Positions 63,392 through 64,000 of a stretch of 64,000 nt of DNA are shown here, piece by piece. Position 1 is the stretch's first letter. The number at the start of each line of letters is the position of its first letter. Made by a program: the position numbers and the translations under genes. The stretch is taken from positions 38,824 through 102,823 of the forward strand of contig CAWJDY010000005.1 of the NCBI GenBank assembly GCA_963841705.1. Direction: 5' to 3'. The notes beneath the pieces are model-generated. The model had not been told where the DNA came from and searched no databases. It saw nothing but the letters and a program-made list of their open reading frames with translations. The stretch is from VAZQ01 sp963841705. Its GTDB lineage: Bacteria; Pseudomonadota; Alphaproteobacteria; Rhizobiales; Xanthobacteraceae.

Positions 63392-64000
63392 TGTCAGTAC
63401 CCCCCTTTTTGTGCCTTCCTTCAATTTCCCCCTGGTGCCGCTTTTTTGATTGTCGCTGAGCGTCAATCAGCCCCTGTCCTTGATTGTCGCGTGGGTTGGG
63501 GCCCGACCTCGGCCACGCTTGCGGTCGAGCGCGGCGCGGCGTCGATAGCTCTCGACGTTCATCTCGAGGATGGTTGAGTGGTGGACAAGGCGATCGATGG
63601 CTGCCAGCGTCATAGCTTGATCCGGGAACACCTTGCTCCATGCACCGAATGGCTGGTTTGCGGTGATCAGCATTGAGCGTCGCTCGTAGCGGGTTCCGAT
63701 CAGCTCGAACAGCACGCTCGTTTCGGCTTGATCCTTGCTGACATAGGCGATGTCGTCGAGGATCAGCAGGTGATACTTGTCGAGCTTGGCGAGCGTGCTT
63801 TCGAGGGTGAGCTCGCGGCGCGCGATCTGCAGGCGCTGGACGAGATCGCTGGTGCGCATGAACAGCACCCGCCATCCGTGCTCGACGAGAGCGAGTCCGA
63901 TGGCTGCCGCAAGATGGCTCTTGCCCGCGCCGGGCGGGCCGAACAACAAGAGATTGGCGCCCTTTTCGAGCCAGCTATCGCCTGCGGTCAGCGCCATCAC
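63392..64000 (-). mobile_element. IS21-family insertion sequence (3' end; rest off the right edge)
   Basis: istB occupies the interior. TGTCAGTACCCCCCTTTTTG at 63392 is a plausible terminal sequence, similar in kind to the TGTCAG ends of IS21-type elements. The left boundary is an estimate; the other end and istA are outside the window. Confidence 0.65.
63467..64000 (-). CDS. istB: IS21-family helper ATPase IstB (5' end off the right edge)
   Basis: 177 residues visible. Walker A LLLFGPPGAGKSHLAAAIG, Walker B LLILDDIAYVSKDQAET and the sensor region RSMLITANQPFGAWSKVFPD are the IstB/DnaC-like AAA+ signature. The C-terminus SYRRRAALDRKRGRGRAPTH is family-typical. IstB helps the IstA transposase select targets. 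The visible frame starts at the last base of the window, so the true start lies beyond. Confidence 0.93.
   Translation of the reverse strand: MMALTAGDSWLEKGANLLLFGPPGAGKSHLAAAIGLALVEHGWRVLFMRTSDLVQRLQIARRELTLESTLAKLDKYHLLILDDIAYVSKDQAETSVLFELIGTRYERRSMLITANQPFGAWSKVFPDQAMTLAAIDRLVHHSTILEMNVESYRRRAALDRKRGRGRAPTHATIKDRG

Overview
The window looks like the chromosome of a GC-rich alphaproteobacterium of the Hyphomicrobiales (Bradyrhizobium/Rhodopseudomonas/Pseudolabrys-like Nitrobacteraceae or Xanthobacteraceae). Supporting signs are a groES-groEL operon behind a CIRCE operator, a BacA/SbmA-like transporter that carries its own ATPase, DUF2076, DUF1127 and DUF1326/DUF2182 proteins, Omp25/Omp31-type barrels, and many intergenic palindromic repeats. 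I saw no rRNA or tRNA gene. The family assignments come from reading translated sequence, not from database searches.

Layout. 1-19 kb is ordinary housekeeping sequence: ABC transporter (edge), amidase with a WbuC-like cupin, groESL, a lipoprotein, an ArsN2-like acetyltransferase with an MFS carrier and an L,D-transpeptidase, DUF2076, a glycosyltransferase-2/ChbG pair facing a GtrA flippase gene, threonine synthase, a PanE-like reductase, a substrate-binding protein, a cupin and a 3-hydroxyisobutyrate-dehydrogenase-like enzyme. 19-28.8 kb holds a secreted Glu/Pro-rich protein and the most striking locus: a TonB-dependent receptor continued by five tandem Omp25-like beta-barrels (about 2,200 residues if one frameshift is repaired), preceded by a DUF2946 gene and a Zur-like palindrome. 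28.8-39.6 kb holds a 4 x 169 bp tandem repeat, two DoxX-type proteins, an Asp/Glu-racemase-superfamily protein, an LLM oxidoreductase, an MFS carrier, a group II intron inserted in a MITE-like repeat, and a DUF1326-DUF1326-DUF2182 operon.

39.6-53 kb is an accessory island of toxin-antitoxin (TA) modules. PIN/UPF0175, HepT/MntA and DUF433/DUF5615 pairs look intact. Other loci (a second UPF0175, an excisionase-like antitoxin, two relE/higA-type pairs, higBA) keep an antitoxin while the toxin is absent, truncated or shifted; hicAB has lost parts of both genes. Several junctions join two truncated genes head to head. The island also contains an AT-richer patch (44.1-47.9 kb) with a GHKL/HSP90-like protein fragment and a DUF5131 (Gp37/Gp68) gene.

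53-64 kb is mostly debris: a 785 bp tandem duplication of an ABC ATPase segment, phage-type regulators, fragments of SDRs, IS630, a serine recombinase, lipocalin-like genes and a Hint-domain protein, G-rich direct repeats, an A27G6 tract and, at the right edge, an IS21-family istB. Frameshifts occur in this debris and also in a few otherwise normal genes (about 8.72, 20.56 and 24.96 kb), so some may be sequencing or assembly indels rather than real decay.
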